DNA from: Desulfovibrio sp. X2
GTDB lineage: Bacteria; Desulfobacterota; Desulfovibrionia; Desulfovibrionales; Desulfovibrionaceae
Assembly: GCF_000422205.1 (NCBI RefSeq)
Contig: NZ_ATHV01000002.1
Coordinates: 1 to 64,000 of the forward strand
DNA length: 64,000 bases
Reading direction: 5' to 3'
Below, in pieces: positions 34,565-43,593 of this stretch (the first letter of the stretch is position 1; each line of letters begins with the position of its first letter). The position numbers and the translations under genes were made by a program. Under the pieces are notes generated by a model, which worked only from the letters and a program-made list of their open reading frames with translations, was not told the origin of the DNA and made no database searches.

Positions 34565-35353
34565 ATGAGCATCAGCACCATCTCAGGGTCCTCGAGCTCG
34601 AGCAGCCTGTACGAGATTCTGCAGAAGCAGCAGCAGAACCAGGACTCGAGCGGGGACTTCCTGGACCGGATCACGGAGAACCTGATCTCCTCGCTCGACA
34701 CGGACGGCGACGGCTCCATCAGCCTGTCCGAGACGTCGGGCACGAAGATGAGCCAGGACCTCTTCGACTCCATCGACACGGACGGCGACGGCGAGCTCTC
34801 CGCCTCCGAGATCAAGGCCGACGTCAAGGCCCGGCAGCAGGCCCTCATGACCCAGATGCAGTCCATCATGGGCTCCATGAGCAGCGCCTCCAACGCGGGC
34901 TCCGAGGACATCATGAGCCTGCTCGGCCAGATGAGCCAGGCGGGCCAGGCGGGCATGATGCCGCCTCCGCCGCCCCCGGACGGCGGGATGCAGGGCGGCT
35001 CCCTGGACCGGATGACGAACGATCTGATCTCCGACCTCGACACGGACGGCAACGGCACGCTCAGCATGTCCGAGATGTCCGGCACCAAGATGACCCAGGA
35101 GGTCTTCGACCAGATCGACACCGACGGCGACGGCGAGATCTCCTCGGACGAGATCAAGGCCAACATCGAGGCCAAGCGGCAGGAGGCCATGTCCCAGATG
35201 CAGTCCGCCGCGTCCTCGGCCTCGAACGGCGACAGCCTGATCGGCTCGCTCCTGCAGAACAGCAGCCTGCTGCAGGGCATGCAGGCCTACCAGAACCAGA
35301 TGGACACGCTCCTGGGCCTCTTCGAGGACCAGGGCGTCTCCCTGACGGCCTGA
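34565..35353 (+). CDS. Double-module EF-hand protein, paralogue 3
   Basis: A 262-residue protein with four EF-hand loops in two pairs: DTDGDGSISLSE with DTDGDGELSASE, and DTDGNGTLSMSE with DTDGDGEISSDE. The pairs are joined by a linker containing MMPPPPPPDGGMQGG. Each half repeats the LDRxTxxLISxLDTDG...GTKMxQ layout, so the gene arose by internal duplication of the two-loop module. The first 15 codons are almost identical at DNA level to paralogue 2, so the gene duplication is fairly recent. AAGGAGAAG precedes the ATG. Four bound calcium ions are expected. Confidence 0.9.
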   Translation: MSISTISGSSSSSSLYEILQKQQQNQDSSGDFLDRITENLISSLDTDGDGSISLSETSGTKMSQDLFDSIDTDGDGELSASEIKADVKARQQALMTQMQSIMGSMSSASNAGSEDIMSLLGQMSQAGQAGMMPPPPPPDGGMQGGSLDRMTNDLISDLDTDGNGTLSMSEMSGTKMTQEVFDQIDTDGDGEISSDEIKANIEAKRQEAMSQMQSAASSASNGDSLIGSLLQNSSLLQGMQAYQNQMDTLLGLFEDQGVSLTA

Positions 35354-35462
35354 CGCGCGGGCCGGTCCACGCCGGGGAGCCGCAGACCGGACGGAGCGCC
35401 CGGCGCAGCGGGAGGGGAGTTTCTTTTGCGGCGCGAGGGCCGGCCATGAGGATGCGGGCGAC

Positions 35463-36212
35463 ATGAAACAGGGCGCGGGCGGCGTCATGGACGACACGGG
35501 CGCCGCAAGCGGCGCACACGGCGAACTGGACGGCCGCGGAGACGAGCGGCTGGCCGCCCTGGCCCTGGCCGGGGACGCGCGCGCCCTGGCCGTGCTCGTG
35601 GGCCGCCACAAGGAGCGGCTCTTCGCGCTGCTCGCCGTGCACGTGCCCGGCCCGGACGTGGAGCGCATGGCGCGGCGTGCCTTTGCCGCCGCGTTCCAGG
35701 GCCTGTCCTCGCCCGAGGGGCCGCTCGGGCTCGGCGGCCGGAGCTTCGGCGCCTGGCTGACCGTGGCCGCGCTCGGCGAGTGCGCGCGCTACTGGCGTGA
35801 GGCCTGGCGCAGGGGCGAGCGCCCGGGTCAAATGGCGGGCCAGGCAGCGGGCCAGGCCCACGGGCAGGCGCATGGGCAGGCGCCGCGCAGGCGCCCGCCC
35901 GGCGGGGAGCGCGTTCTCGCGGGGCTTTTGTGCCTCGAGGAGCTGCGGCGGATCGACGGCCGGAAGGAAGGCGGCGGCGAAAGCTTTCTTCCCGCCTTCA
36001 CGGCGTTCCCGGACGCCGGGAAGCCCGTGCCTCCCCGCGAGCCCTGGGAGCCGGAAAAACAGGTCGCGGCCGGAGCCCCCGGGCAGGCGGCCGGACTCCG
36101 CGACCTGCCCCCTGCCGCAGGCCGGGCCGCGCGCCGCACGCCCTGGGCCAGGCTGCGCGCCGCGCTGCTGCGCCTGCTCCGCCATGAAGCTGACCACGAA
36201 GAGGCTTCCTGA
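35463..36212 (+). CDS. Sigma-factor region-2-like protein without region 4
   Basis: A 249-residue protein. Residues 29-76 (LAALALAGDARALAVLVGRHKERLFALLAVHVPGPDVERMARRAFAAAFQ) read like sigma-70 region 2 of an ECF sigma factor. No region 4 helix-turn-helix follows. Instead there is a tandem (A/H)GQ repeat, GQAAGQAHGQAHGQA (about 123-137), and a Pro/Arg-rich tail. It may be a decayed sigma factor, an anti-sigma decoy or a coincidence of helix pattern. It lies 109 bases after EF-hand paralogue 3 on the same strand, so co-transcription is possible. The start is uncertain. Confidence 0.5.
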   Translation: MKQGAGGVMDDTGAASGAHGELDGRGDERLAALALAGDARALAVLVGRHKERLFALLAVHVPGPDVERMARRAFAAAFQGLSSPEGPLGLGGRSFGAWLTVAALGECARYWREAWRRGERPGQMAGQAAGQAHGQAHGQAPRRRPPGGERVLAGLLCLEELRRIDGRKEGGGESFLPAFTAFPDAGKPVPPREPWEPEKQVAAGAPGQAAGLRDLPPAAGRAARRTPWARLRAALLRLLRHEADHEEAS

Positions 36213-36567
36213 ACCCGATAATTCGCAGCCGTTTTCCGCTCTCCAGCCGCATCGCGCTGGTCCGTCACTTTACCCGCGCAGTTCACGCGCCGCGCACCGG
36301 GCAGGTCATTCTGCCACACCTGCGCGGTCGAAACCTCACGTTTTTGTCCTCTCCCGCTGTGTGTTCAATCACTTTTTGGAAGGCCGAGAAAAATTAGAAC
36401 GTTACGTTTCAGACACAATTGTGTTGATTTTCATCATAATTTCGCCCTAAAGTTCGAAGGTTTGTCTGACGGCGGACGGAGCATCCGGTGCCGCCTCACC
36501 CGCGGGAGTCTGGGGCCTTGTGGCGGCCCCGCCGCTTTCTTCATGTCTCACGAAACGGAGGATCATC
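36213..36567. other. Promoter region of the peptide transporter operon
   Basis: No gene in 355 bases. From 36360 to 36455 the sequence is strikingly AT-rich for this genome and contains the perfect palindrome ACACAATTGTGT (36413-36424). Just after it is CATAAT (36435-36440), a likely -10, with CAGACA at 36410 as a poorly spaced -35. A regulator on the palindrome would overlap the promoter. Confidence 0.5.
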
Positions 36568-38160
36568 ATGAGAAAAGCCCTCTGGCTCTTCGCCCTCGTC
36601 CTCGCCATCGCCCTGCCCCAGGTCGTGTCGGCCCAGGACGCCCCGATGGAGAAGGTCGCCGCGTCCAAAGGCGTGTTCCGCCTGGCCATGGACGCCATTC
36701 CTGTCTGCCTCGACCCCCACATGCAGCTTTCCGGCGGCATGCTCCAATACAGCACCATCTCCTTCGATCCCCTGGTCCGCTGGACCCAGGACCACAAGAG
36801 CTTCGAGCCCCGCCTGGCCGAGAAGTGGGAGCGCATCGATCCGCTGACCATCCGCTTCCATCTGCGCCACGGCGTCAAGTTCCACTCCGGCAACGAGTTC
36901 ACCGCCAAGGACGTGGTCTGGACGCTCGACCGCCTGAAGAAGAGCCCCGACTTCAAGGGCCTCTACGAGCCCTTCGAGGGCGCCAAGGCCGTGGACGACT
37001 ACACCGTGGACATCAAGACCAAGAAGCCCTACGGCCTCCTGCTCAACATGGCCACCTACATCTTCCCGATGGACTCCAAGTTCTACACCGGCACCGACGC
37101 CAAGGGCCAGGACAAGGGCTTCATCAACAAGACCGGCTACTCCTTCGCCAACGAGAACGAGTCCGGCACCGGCCCCTTCCTGGTCAAGGAGTACGTGCCC
37201 GGCCAGAAGGTCGTCTTCGAGCGCTTCAAGAACTACTGGGACAAGTCCTCCAAGGGTAACATCCAGACCATCGTCTTCACCCAGATCAACAACGACGCCA
37301 CCCGCGTGGCCGCGCTGCTGTCCGGCGACGTGGACTGGATCCAGCCCGTGCCCACCCAGGACTACGAGCGCATCAAGAAGGCCTCCGGCATGCAGCTGCT
37401 GACCATGCCCGGCCTGCGCGTCATCACCTTCCAGATGAACGGCAAGCGCAACAAGGCCCTGGCCGACAAGCGCGTGCGCCAGGCCATCGTCTACGCCGTG
37501 AACAACGCCGGCATCGTGGCCAAGATCATGCAGGGCAAGGCCACCACGGCTGATCAGAACTCCCCCGAGGGCCTGGTCGGCCACAACCCGACGCTCAAGC
37601 CCCGCTACGACCTGAAGAAGGCCCAGGAGCTGATGAAGGAAGCCGGCCAGGAGAAGGGCTTCACCGTCAGCATGATCGCCCCGAACAACCGCTACGTGAA
37701 CGACTACAAGATCGCCGAGGCCGTGGCCTCCATGCTGGCCAAGATCAACATCAAGGTCGACCTGAAGACCATGCCCAAGGCCCAGTACTGGGACGAGTTC
37801 GACGCCAAGGTCGCCGACATGCAGATGATCGGCTGGGATCCGGACACCGGCGACTCGGGCAACTACTTCGAGTACCTGTACATGTGCCCGAACAAGGACA
37901 CCGGCATGGGCGCCTACAACTCCGGCGAGTACTGCAACCCCAAGGTCGACGAGCTGACGCTCGCCGCCCAGACCGAGACCGATCCCGCCAAGCGCGCCGC
38001 CGAGCTGCAGGAAGTCGAGAAGATCCTGTACGACGACGCCGCCTTCGTGCCCCTGCACTGGCAGATCAACTCCTGGGCCGCGGACAGCCGCGTGAAGAAC
38101 GCCCGCGCCATCGTCAACATGATGGACTTCCCCCACTTCGGCGACCTCGTGGTCGACTAG
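36568..38160 (+). CDS. dppA: Peptide ABC transporter, periplasmic binding protein
   Basis: A 530-residue SBP_bac_5 protein. The signal peptide MRKALWLFALVLAIALPQVVSA is probably cut before QD. The family signature is seen in TKDVVWTLDRLKKSPDF-like AKDVVW and in DKRVRQAIVYAVNNAGI. It captures dipeptides or oligopeptides (members also take heme, nickel or opines) and delivers them to the DppBC channel. ACGGAGGATCATC precedes the ATG. Its codon use is highly biased, as expected of an abundant protein. A hairpin follows before dppB, which would keep the binding protein in excess. Confidence 0.92.
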   Translation: MRKALWLFALVLAIALPQVVSAQDAPMEKVAASKGVFRLAMDAIPVCLDPHMQLSGGMLQYSTISFDPLVRWTQDHKSFEPRLAEKWERIDPLTIRFHLRHGVKFHSGNEFTAKDVVWTLDRLKKSPDFKGLYEPFEGAKAVDDYTVDIKTKKPYGLLLNMATYIFPMDSKFYTGTDAKGQDKGFINKTGYSFANENESGTGPFLVKEYVPGQKVVFERFKNYWDKSSKGNIQTIVFTQINNDATRVAALLSGDVDWIQPVPTQDYERIKKASGMQLLTMPGLRVITFQMNGKRNKALADKRVRQAIVYAVNNAGIVAKIMQGKATTADQNSPEGLVGHNPTLKPRYDLKKAQELMKEAGQEKGFTVSMIAPNNRYVNDYKIAEAVASMLAKINIKVDLKTMPKAQYWDEFDAKVADMQMIGWDPDTGDSGNYFEYLYMCPNKDTGMGAYNSGEYCNPKVDELTLAAQTETDPAKRAAELQEVEKILYDDAAFVPLHWQINSWAADSRVKNARAIVNMMDFPHFGDLVVD

Positions 38161-38193
38161 GTTGACAATAAGTCCGGACTGACGCACAACACC

Positions 38194-38225
38194 GCCGCCC
38201 GGCTGGCCGAAACCAGCCGGGCGGC
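38194..38225 (+). terminator. Intercistronic attenuator hairpin (dppA-dppB)
   Basis: GCCGCCCGGCTGG (38194-38206) pairs perfectly with CCAGCCGGGCGGC (38213-38225), followed by CTTCTTCCC. The weak pyrimidine tract suggests partial termination and protection of the dppA message. Confidence 0.75.
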
Positions 38226-38263
38226 CTTCTTCCCGAAAAGCTTTCAAGGACGGCCCGCAGACC

Positions 38264-39241
38264 ATGTTCGCCTTCACAGTCAAGCGCCTCGCACAAGCCC
38301 TGATCGTCATGCTGGTCATCAGCGTCATCGGTTTCGCCATCAAGAAGACCGTCGGCGACCCGATGCGCGAACTGACGGGCATGAGCGTCTCCGCGCAGGA
38401 GCGCGAGGCCCTGGCCAAGAAGATGGGGCTGCGCGACCCGCTCATCGTGCAATGGCTCCGCTTCGTGGACGACGCGGCTCACGGGGACCTCGGCTACTCG
38501 TTCTTCTACAAGCGCCCGGCCCTACCCGTCATCCTACGACACGCGCCGGCCACCCTCGAGCTCGTCCTCTGCTCCTCCGTCCTCATCGTCCTCCTCTCCA
38601 TCCCCATCGGCATATACGCGGCGGTCAGGCCGAAAGCGCTCCTCTCGCGGCTCTTCATGGGCGCGAGCATCGTGGGCGTGTCCATCCCGGTCTTCCTCAC
38701 GGCCATCCTGCTCATCTACATCTTTTCCGTGACGCTGGGCTGGCTGCCGTCCTACGGCCGCGGCGACACCGTCATGCTCTGGGGCATCTGGGAGACAGGC
38801 CTGCTCACCCGCGACGGACTGCTCCACCTCATCCTGCCCACTGTCTCGCTCTCCTCCATCATGCTGCCGCTCTTCATCCGCCTCATCCGGGCCGAGATGA
38901 AGGAGGTCCTGGAGAGCGAATACATCAAGTTCGCCCGGGCCAAGGGGCTCAGGCCCTGGCGCGTGCTCATCGTGCACGCCTTCAAGAACACCCTCATGCC
39001 GGTCATCACCGTGGGCGGCGTGCAGCTGGGCCTCATGATCGCCTTCACCATCCTGACCGAATCGGTCTTCCAGTGGCAGGGCATGGGCTTTCTGTTCATC
39101 GAGGCGGTGCAGCGGGCCGACAGCTCGCTCATCGTGGCCTACATGGTCTTCGTCGGGTTCGTCTTCGTCCTCGTGAACACCGTGGTCGACCTCATCTACG
39201 GCATGGTCAACCCCATGGTCCGCGTGGCGGGGAGGAAGTAG
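38264..39241 (+). CDS. dppB: Peptide ABC transporter permease
   Basis: A 325-residue inner-membrane permease with six helices, DppB/OppB type. The EAA loop contact, EYIKFARAKGLRPWRVLIVHAFKNTLMPVI (about 220-248), couples to the ATPases. A 60-residue periplasmic head after the first helix (TVGDPMRELTGMSVSAQEREALAKKMGL) is typical. It is separated from dppA by the hairpin and runs straight into dppC. Confidence 0.94.
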   Translation: MFAFTVKRLAQALIVMLVISVIGFAIKKTVGDPMRELTGMSVSAQEREALAKKMGLRDPLIVQWLRFVDDAAHGDLGYSFFYKRPALPVILRHAPATLELVLCSSVLIVLLSIPIGIYAAVRPKALLSRLFMGASIVGVSIPVFLTAILLIYIFSVTLGWLPSYGRGDTVMLWGIWETGLLTRDGLLHLILPTVSLSSIMLPLFIRLIRAEMKEVLESEYIKFARAKGLRPWRVLIVHAFKNTLMPVITVGGVQLGLMIAFTILTESVFQWQGMGFLFIEAVQRADSSLIVAYMVFVGFVFVLVNTVVDLIYGMVNPMVRVAGRK

Positions 39242-39244
39242 CCG

Positions 39245-40159
39245 ATGTTCATGCGCCGCTGCCTCGACTCCTGGTTCTTCTACAATTTCTGCCGCGACGT
39301 GACGGCCTGGGGCAGCGCCCTGGTGCTCCTGATCATGCTCGTCTTCGGCTTCGGCGCGCCCATCCTCGCGCCCCACAACCCGTACGACATCGCCACCATC
39401 GACATCCTCGACGCCCAGACCGCGCCCGAGTGGATGAGCGGGGGCAGCTCGAACTTCATCCTGGGCACGGACTCCCAGGGCCGCGACCTCTACTCGACCA
39501 TGCTCTACGGCCTGCGCGTCTCGATCATCATCGGCTTCGGCGCCGTGGCGCTGCAGGCGAGCATCGGGATCATCGTCGGCCTGCTCGCGGGCTACATGGG
39601 CGGCAAGCTCGACGCCATCCTGATGCGCATCGCGGACGTGCAGCTGTCCTTCTCGACATACATGGTGGCCATCTTCTTCGGAGCCATATTCCAGGCGGCG
39701 TTCGGCTTCGAGTTCTACCAGGAGATGGCCGTGCCGATGCTGATCGTGATCATCGGCATCGCCGAATGGCCGCAGTACGCCCGCACCGTGCGCGCCTCGG
39801 TGCTGGCCGAGCGCAAGAAGGAGTACGTGGAGGCCGCGCGCGTGGTCGGCCTCTCGCGCGCCCGGATCATGTTCCGCCACATCCTTCCCAACACCCTGAC
39901 GCCGGTGCTGGTCATCTCCACCGTGCAGGTGGCCAACGCCATCATGTCCGAGGCCGCGCTCTCGTTCATGGGCCTGGGCATGCCGGTCACGCGGCCTTCG
40001 CTCGGCTCGCTCATCAAGGCCGGCTTCGACTTCATCTTCTCGGGCTCGTGGTGGATCACCCTCTTCCCGGGCATCGTCCTGGTGGTCCTGGTGCTGGCCA
40101 TCAACCTCCTCGGCGACTGGCTCCGCGACTTCCTGAACCCCAAGCTCTACAAGGGCTAG
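39245..40159 (+). CDS. dppC: Peptide ABC transporter permease
   Basis: A 304-residue DppC/OppC-type permease. It opens with a helix, then the conserved GTDSQGRDLYSTMLYGLRVSI motif (around residue 78) and the EAA loop EYVEAARVVGLSRARIMFRHILPNTL. The ATG at 39245 lies three bases after the dppB stop; the ribosome site GGGAGGAAG is inside the end of dppB. It forms the heterodimeric channel with DppB. Confidence 0.94.
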   Translation: MFMRRCLDSWFFYNFCRDVTAWGSALVLLIMLVFGFGAPILAPHNPYDIATIDILDAQTAPEWMSGGSSNFILGTDSQGRDLYSTMLYGLRVSIIIGFGAVALQASIGIIVGLLAGYMGGKLDAILMRIADVQLSFSTYMVAIFFGAIFQAAFGFEFYQEMAVPMLIVIIGIAEWPQYARTVRASVLAERKKEYVEAARVVGLSRARIMFRHILPNTLTPVLVISTVQVANAIMSEAALSFMGLGMPVTRPSLGSLIKAGFDFIFSGSWWITLFPGIVLVVLVLAINLLGDWLRDFLNPKLYKG

Positions 40160-40171
40160 GGGGAGAGCGCC

Positions 40172-41173
40172 ATGACGAAACAGACCAAGAACAAGAAGAC
40201 CGCCCAGGCGGGCGACGTCCTGCTCGACGTGCGCGAGCTCTCCGTGGCCTTCCGCATCCGCGAGGGCGAGCTTAGGGCCGTGGACAAGGTCAGCTTCACC
40301 CTGGCCCCGGGCGAGCGCCTGGGCCTTGTGGGCGAATCCGGCGCGGGCAAGTCCGTCACCGGCTTCGGCATCATCAACCTGGTCTCCAAGCCCGGCTACA
40401 TCTCGGGCGGCTCCATCCTCTTCGAGGGCGCCGACCTGACCCGGCTGCGCGACGAGGAGATGCGCCACATCCGCGGCAACCGCATCTCCATGATCTTCCA
40501 GGATCCGATGATGACCCTGAACCCCGTCCTGACCATCGGCACCCAGATGGTCGAGACGATCCTCGCGCACAAGGACGTGAGCCGCCACGAAGCCGAGGCC
40601 ATCGCCCTCGACAAGCTGCGCAAGGTGGCCATCCCCTCGCCCGAGCGGCGCCTCAGGCAGTATCCTCACGAGTTCTCCGGCGGCATGCGCCAGCGCATCG
40701 TCATCGCCATCGCCCTGCTCACCGATCCGGCCCTGATCATCGCGGACGAGCCCACCACGGCGCTCGACGTGACCATCCAGGCCGACATCATGGAGCTTCT
40801 GCTGCAGCTGTGCGAGACCGAGAAGATGGGGCTCATCCTCATCACCCACGACCTGGCCGTTGTCTCGCAGGTCACGCAGCGCATCGCGGTCATGTACGCG
40901 GGCCGCATCGTGGAGCTCGGCCCCTCGGCCGAAATCATCTCCTCGCCGCGCCACCCCTACACCCAGGGGCTGCTCGCGGCCCTGCCCGAGAACGCCGGGC
41001 GCGGCAAGCGGCTGAACCAGATCCCCGGCGTCATGCCCTCGCTCACGCGGATGCCCCCCGGCTGTCCCTTCCACAACCGCTGCCCGCGGTGCGAGGAAGT
41101 CTGCCGCAACGAAATTCCGCTCCTCGAGTCCAAGGACCGCGTCTGCTACGCGGCCTGCCACCTGCTCGACTAG
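40172..41173 (+). CDS. dppD: Peptide ABC transporter ATPase
   Basis: A 333-residue ATPase. Walker [13 protein letters not shown], signature [12 protein letters not shown], Walker [14 protein letters not shown]. The C-terminal oligopeptide-ABC extension has the cysteine-rich [16 protein letters not shown], which in DppD/DppF relatives can hold an Fe-S cluster. It lies 12 bases after dppC. GGGGGAGAG precedes the ATG. Confidence 0.95.
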   Translation: MTKQTKNKKTAQAGDVLLDVRELSVAFRIREGELRAVDKVSFTLAPGERLGLVGESGAGKSVTGFGIINLVSKPGYISGGSILFEGADLTRLRDEEMRHIRGNRISMIFQDPMMTLNPVLTIGTQMVETILAHKDVSRHEAEAIALDKLRKVAIPSPERRLRQYPHEFSGGMRQRIVIAIALLTDPALIIADEPTTALDVTIQADIMELLLQLCETEKMGLILITHDLAVVSQVTQRIAVMYAGRIVELGPSAEIISSPRHPYTQGLLAALPENAGRGKRLNQIPGVMPSLTRMPPGCPFHNRCPRCEEVCRNEIPLLESKDRVCYAACHLLD

Positions 41174-41182
41174 GACCTTGAT

Positions 41183-42199
41183 ATGAAGCAGCAGCGTCCC
41201 CTCGTCTCCATCCGGAACGTCGTCAAGCACTTCGACATCTCGGGCAGCCTGCTCGACCAGCTGCGCATCCAGGGCGGCAAGGTCGTGCGCAAGCGCACCG
41301 TGGTCAAGGCGCTGAACGACGTCTCCTTCGAGATCATGCAGGGCGAGACACTCTCCGTGGTGGGCGAGTCCGGCTGCGGCAAGTCCACCCTGGCCCGCGT
41401 CGTCATCCGCCTCTACGAGCCCACGGCGGGCGAGGTCCACTACGACGGCAAACGCGTGGACAACCTGCCGCGCCACGAGATGATCAAGTACCGGCGGCGC
41501 ATGCAGATGGTCTTCCAGGACCCCTACGCCTCGCTGAACCCGCGCATGATGCTCGGCCAGATCCTCGAGGAGCCCATCCGCTTCCACAACCAGGGCCTTT
41601 CCAAGGCCGAGGTCGGCGAGAAGGTCGAGGCGGTCATGCGCCAGGTCGGCGTGGACCCCTCGTGGCGCAACCGCTACCCGCACGAGTTCTCCGGCGGCCA
41701 GCGCCAGCGCATGTCCATCGCCCGCGCCCTGGCCGTGAACCCCGAGTTCATCGTGGCCGACGAGCCCATCGCCGCGCTCGACGTCTCCATCCAGGCCCAG
41801 ATCCTGAACCTGATGATGGACCTGCAGGAGCAGCACGGCCTGACCTACATGTTCATCAGCCACGACCTCTCCGTGGTCGAGCACATCTCGAGCCGCGTGG
41901 CGGTCATGTACCTCGGCAGCCTCTGCGAGCTGGCCACGCCCGAGGAGCTCTTCCACAACCCGCAGCACCCCTACACCAAGGCCCTGCTCTCGGCCATTCC
42001 GCGCCTGGGGCGCAAGGGCTTCGGCCACATGCGCCTTTCGGGCGACGTGCCCACGCCCATCCACCTGCCCACGGGCTGCGTCTTCCACGGCCGCTGCCCC
42101 CACGCAAACGCGCGCTGCAAGGCGGAGATCCCTGCGGGCATGGAGCGCGCAGGCGGCGGCCTCGTGGCCTGCCACGGCGTGGAGGAAGGCAGGATATAG
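41183..42199 (+). CDS. dppF: Peptide ABC transporter ATPase
   Basis: A 338-residue partner ATPase. Walker [14 protein letters not shown], signature [15 protein letters not shown], Walker [14 protein letters not shown], where I replaces the usual T (DEPxSALD). The C-terminal cysteine stretch [16 protein letters not shown] matches that of DppD. It lies nine bases after dppD and ends the five-gene operon. A strong hairpin follows. Confidence 0.95.
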   Translation: MKQQRPLVSIRNVVKHFDISGSLLDQLRIQGGKVVRKRTVVKALNDVSFEIMQGETLSVVGESGCGKSTLARVVIRLYEPTAGEVHYDGKRVDNLPRHEMIKYRRRMQMVFQDPYASLNPRMMLGQILEEPIRFHNQGLSKAEVGEKVEAVMRQVGVDPSWRNRYPHEFSGGQRQRMSIARALAVNPEFIVADEPIAALDVSIQAQILNLMMDLQEQHGLTYMFISHDLSVVEHISSRVAVMYLGSLCELATPEELFHNPQHPYTKALLSAIPRLGRKGFGHMRLSGDVPTPIHLPTGCVFHGRCPHANARCKAEIPAGMERAGGGLVACHGVEEGRI

Positions 42200-42252
42200 C
42201 GTGACGCGCCCCCGGGGGATTCCCCGGAGGGTCCGGGGCGATCGCCCCCGCG

Positions 42253-42290
42253 CGGCCCCGGCGCCGGGTATCTTCCCGGCGCCGGGGCCG
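42253..42290 (+). terminator. Hairpin at the end of the dpp operon
   Basis: CGGCCCCGGCGCCGGG (42253-42268) pairs perfectly with CCCGGCGCCGGGGCCG (42275-42290) around TATCTT. There is no T run, so either a Rho-assisted stop or a 3'-end-stabilising stem. Confidence 0.65.
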
Positions 42291-42370
42291 TCGCCGTTTC
42301 GGGGCGCTTCAGCCCGCTTCCGGACTTCTCGGGCTGGTGCGAAGCCCGGCTTGTCATGCGGGTCCTTTCA

Positions 42371-42402
42371 TGACAATACTCTTGTCACAACTCATTTGTG
42401 AC
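42371..42402. promoter_or_regulatory. Two overlapping inverted repeats before the AAA ATPase
   Basis: TGACAA-TACTC-TTGTCA (42371-42387) overlaps GTCACAA-CTCAT-TTGTGAC (42384-42402), so the middle TTGTCACAA is shared. The second repeat ends at the GACGAGGA ribosome site of the ATPase gene. Binding at one site would exclude the other, and in RNA the two hairpins would be mutually exclusive. Confidence 0.6.
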
Positions 42403-42411
42403 GAGGACGCC

Positions 42412-43536
42412 ATGAGCAACCCCTTCCGCATAGAGGCCATCCGGCCCGGGCAGCCGTTCTGCGACCGGCAGGAGGAGCTCGCCCTGCTGCTCGGCCACGC
42501 CCGGGACTTCCGAAACGTCATGCTCACCTCGCCCAGGCGCTACGGCAAGACCTCGCTCGCCCTGCGCGCCGAGGACGCCCTGGCGGGCGAGGGCTTCGTC
42601 TGCGTGCACGCGGACTTCTTCGGCGCGGACTCGGTGGAGGACGTGGCCCGGCGCATCGGACGGGCGCTCCTGCGCGGCCTGGACCGGCGCGAATCCCTGC
42701 TGCACAAGGGCAAGCGGTTCCTGAAGGGGCTTTCCGCCTTTCGTCCGGTCTTCAAGCCGAGCGGCGACGGTTTCTCGCTGAGCGTGGAGCGCGCCTCGGA
42801 GAGCATCGCCCCGGAACAGCTGCTCGAAAACACCCTGGACGACCTCGCCCACGTGGCCGCCGAGGCCCCGTTTCCGCTCTACGTCGTCCTCGACGAGTTC
42901 CAGGAGATCACCCGGCTCAAGGAGTCCGGGCAGATCGAGGGCATGCTGCGCGCCGCCACCCAGGGCATGGAGGCGGGCTTCCTCTTCCTCGGCAGCCGCC
43001 GCGGCGTGCTGCGGGCCATCTTCAACGAGCGCAAGCGCCCCCTCTTCCAGTCGGCCCTGCCCATGGAGCTCGGCCCCCTGCCCGCGGACGAGACCGTCCG
43101 CTTCCTTTGCGACCTCTTCGCGCAGAGCGGCAAGCGCATCGCGCCGGACGACGCGGCCGCCATCCACGCCCTGGTCGCGGGCTACCCCTACTACGTGCAG
43201 CGCCTGGCCGGAGAGGTCCACCAGGGCGCGGGCGAGACGATTTCGCGGGAAGACATCGACGCGGCCCTGCGCCGCGTGGTGCACGGCGAGCGCTACGGCT
43301 ACCAGGCCGTGCTGGCCATGCTTACGCCCGGGCAGATCCGCATCCTGCGCGCCGTGGCCGCGCATCCGGAGCGGGAGCTGCAGAGCGCGCACTTCGTGGC
43401 CCTGGCCGGGGCCCCGGCCTCGTCCATCGCCTTCACCGCGCGCAGGCTGGCCGAGGAGGACCTGATCGAGCAGGGGCCGGACGGCCGCTGGCGCGTCGTG
43501 GACCCGGTCTTCGGCCTGTGGCTCGGGGAGCTGTGA
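42412..43536 (+). CDS. AAA-type ATPase with C-terminal winged helix
   Basis: A 374-residue protein of the single-ORF ATP-binding family often labelled archaeal-type or AAA ATPase. FCDRQEELALLL (16-27) is the family lead-in. SPRRYGKTSL (40-49) is an atypical P-loop with GKT. YVVLDEFQEI is Walker B, and GSRRGVLRAIF is a sensor-1-like segment. The C-terminal third (MLTPGQIRILRAVAAHP, SIAFTARRLAEEDLIEQG) folds like a winged helix. Members are widespread, sometimes coupled to a nuclease or to toxin systems, with no settled function. ATG 42412 follows GACGAGGAC. It is alone between the dpp operon and the convergent kinase operon. Confidence 0.8.
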   Translation: MSNPFRIEAIRPGQPFCDRQEELALLLGHARDFRNVMLTSPRRYGKTSLALRAEDALAGEGFVCVHADFFGADSVEDVARRIGRALLRGLDRRESLLHKGKRFLKGLSAFRPVFKPSGDGFSLSVERASESIAPEQLLENTLDDLAHVAAEAPFPLYVVLDEFQEITRLKESGQIEGMLRAATQGMEAGFLFLGSRRGVLRAIFNERKRPLFQSALPMELGPLPADETVRFLCDLFAQSGKRIAPDDAAAIHALVAGYPYYVQRLAGEVHQGAGETISREDIDAALRRVVHGERYGYQAVLAMLTPGQIRILRAVAAHPERELQSAHFVALAGAPASSIAFTARRLAEEDLIEQGPDGRWRVVDPVFGLWLGEL

Positions 43537-43593
43537 GCCGCCGGGCCTGTCCGGTCCGCCCGGTCCGCCCGGGATGCCTGGCCGGGGCGGGGC

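Noticed and set aside
32117-36212. EF-hand cluster as a toxin-immunity or contact-dependent array
   Set aside because: There are no toxin domains, no immunity-like partners and no Rhs, LXG or CdiA features; the proteins are paralogues of one kind.
38534-42175. A 1213-codon open frame on the minus strand opposite the dpp genes
   Set aside because: It is an antisense shadow of highly biased dppBCDF codons, made up of His/Asp/Gly/Val-rich low-complexity sequence, with no family motif or ribosome site.
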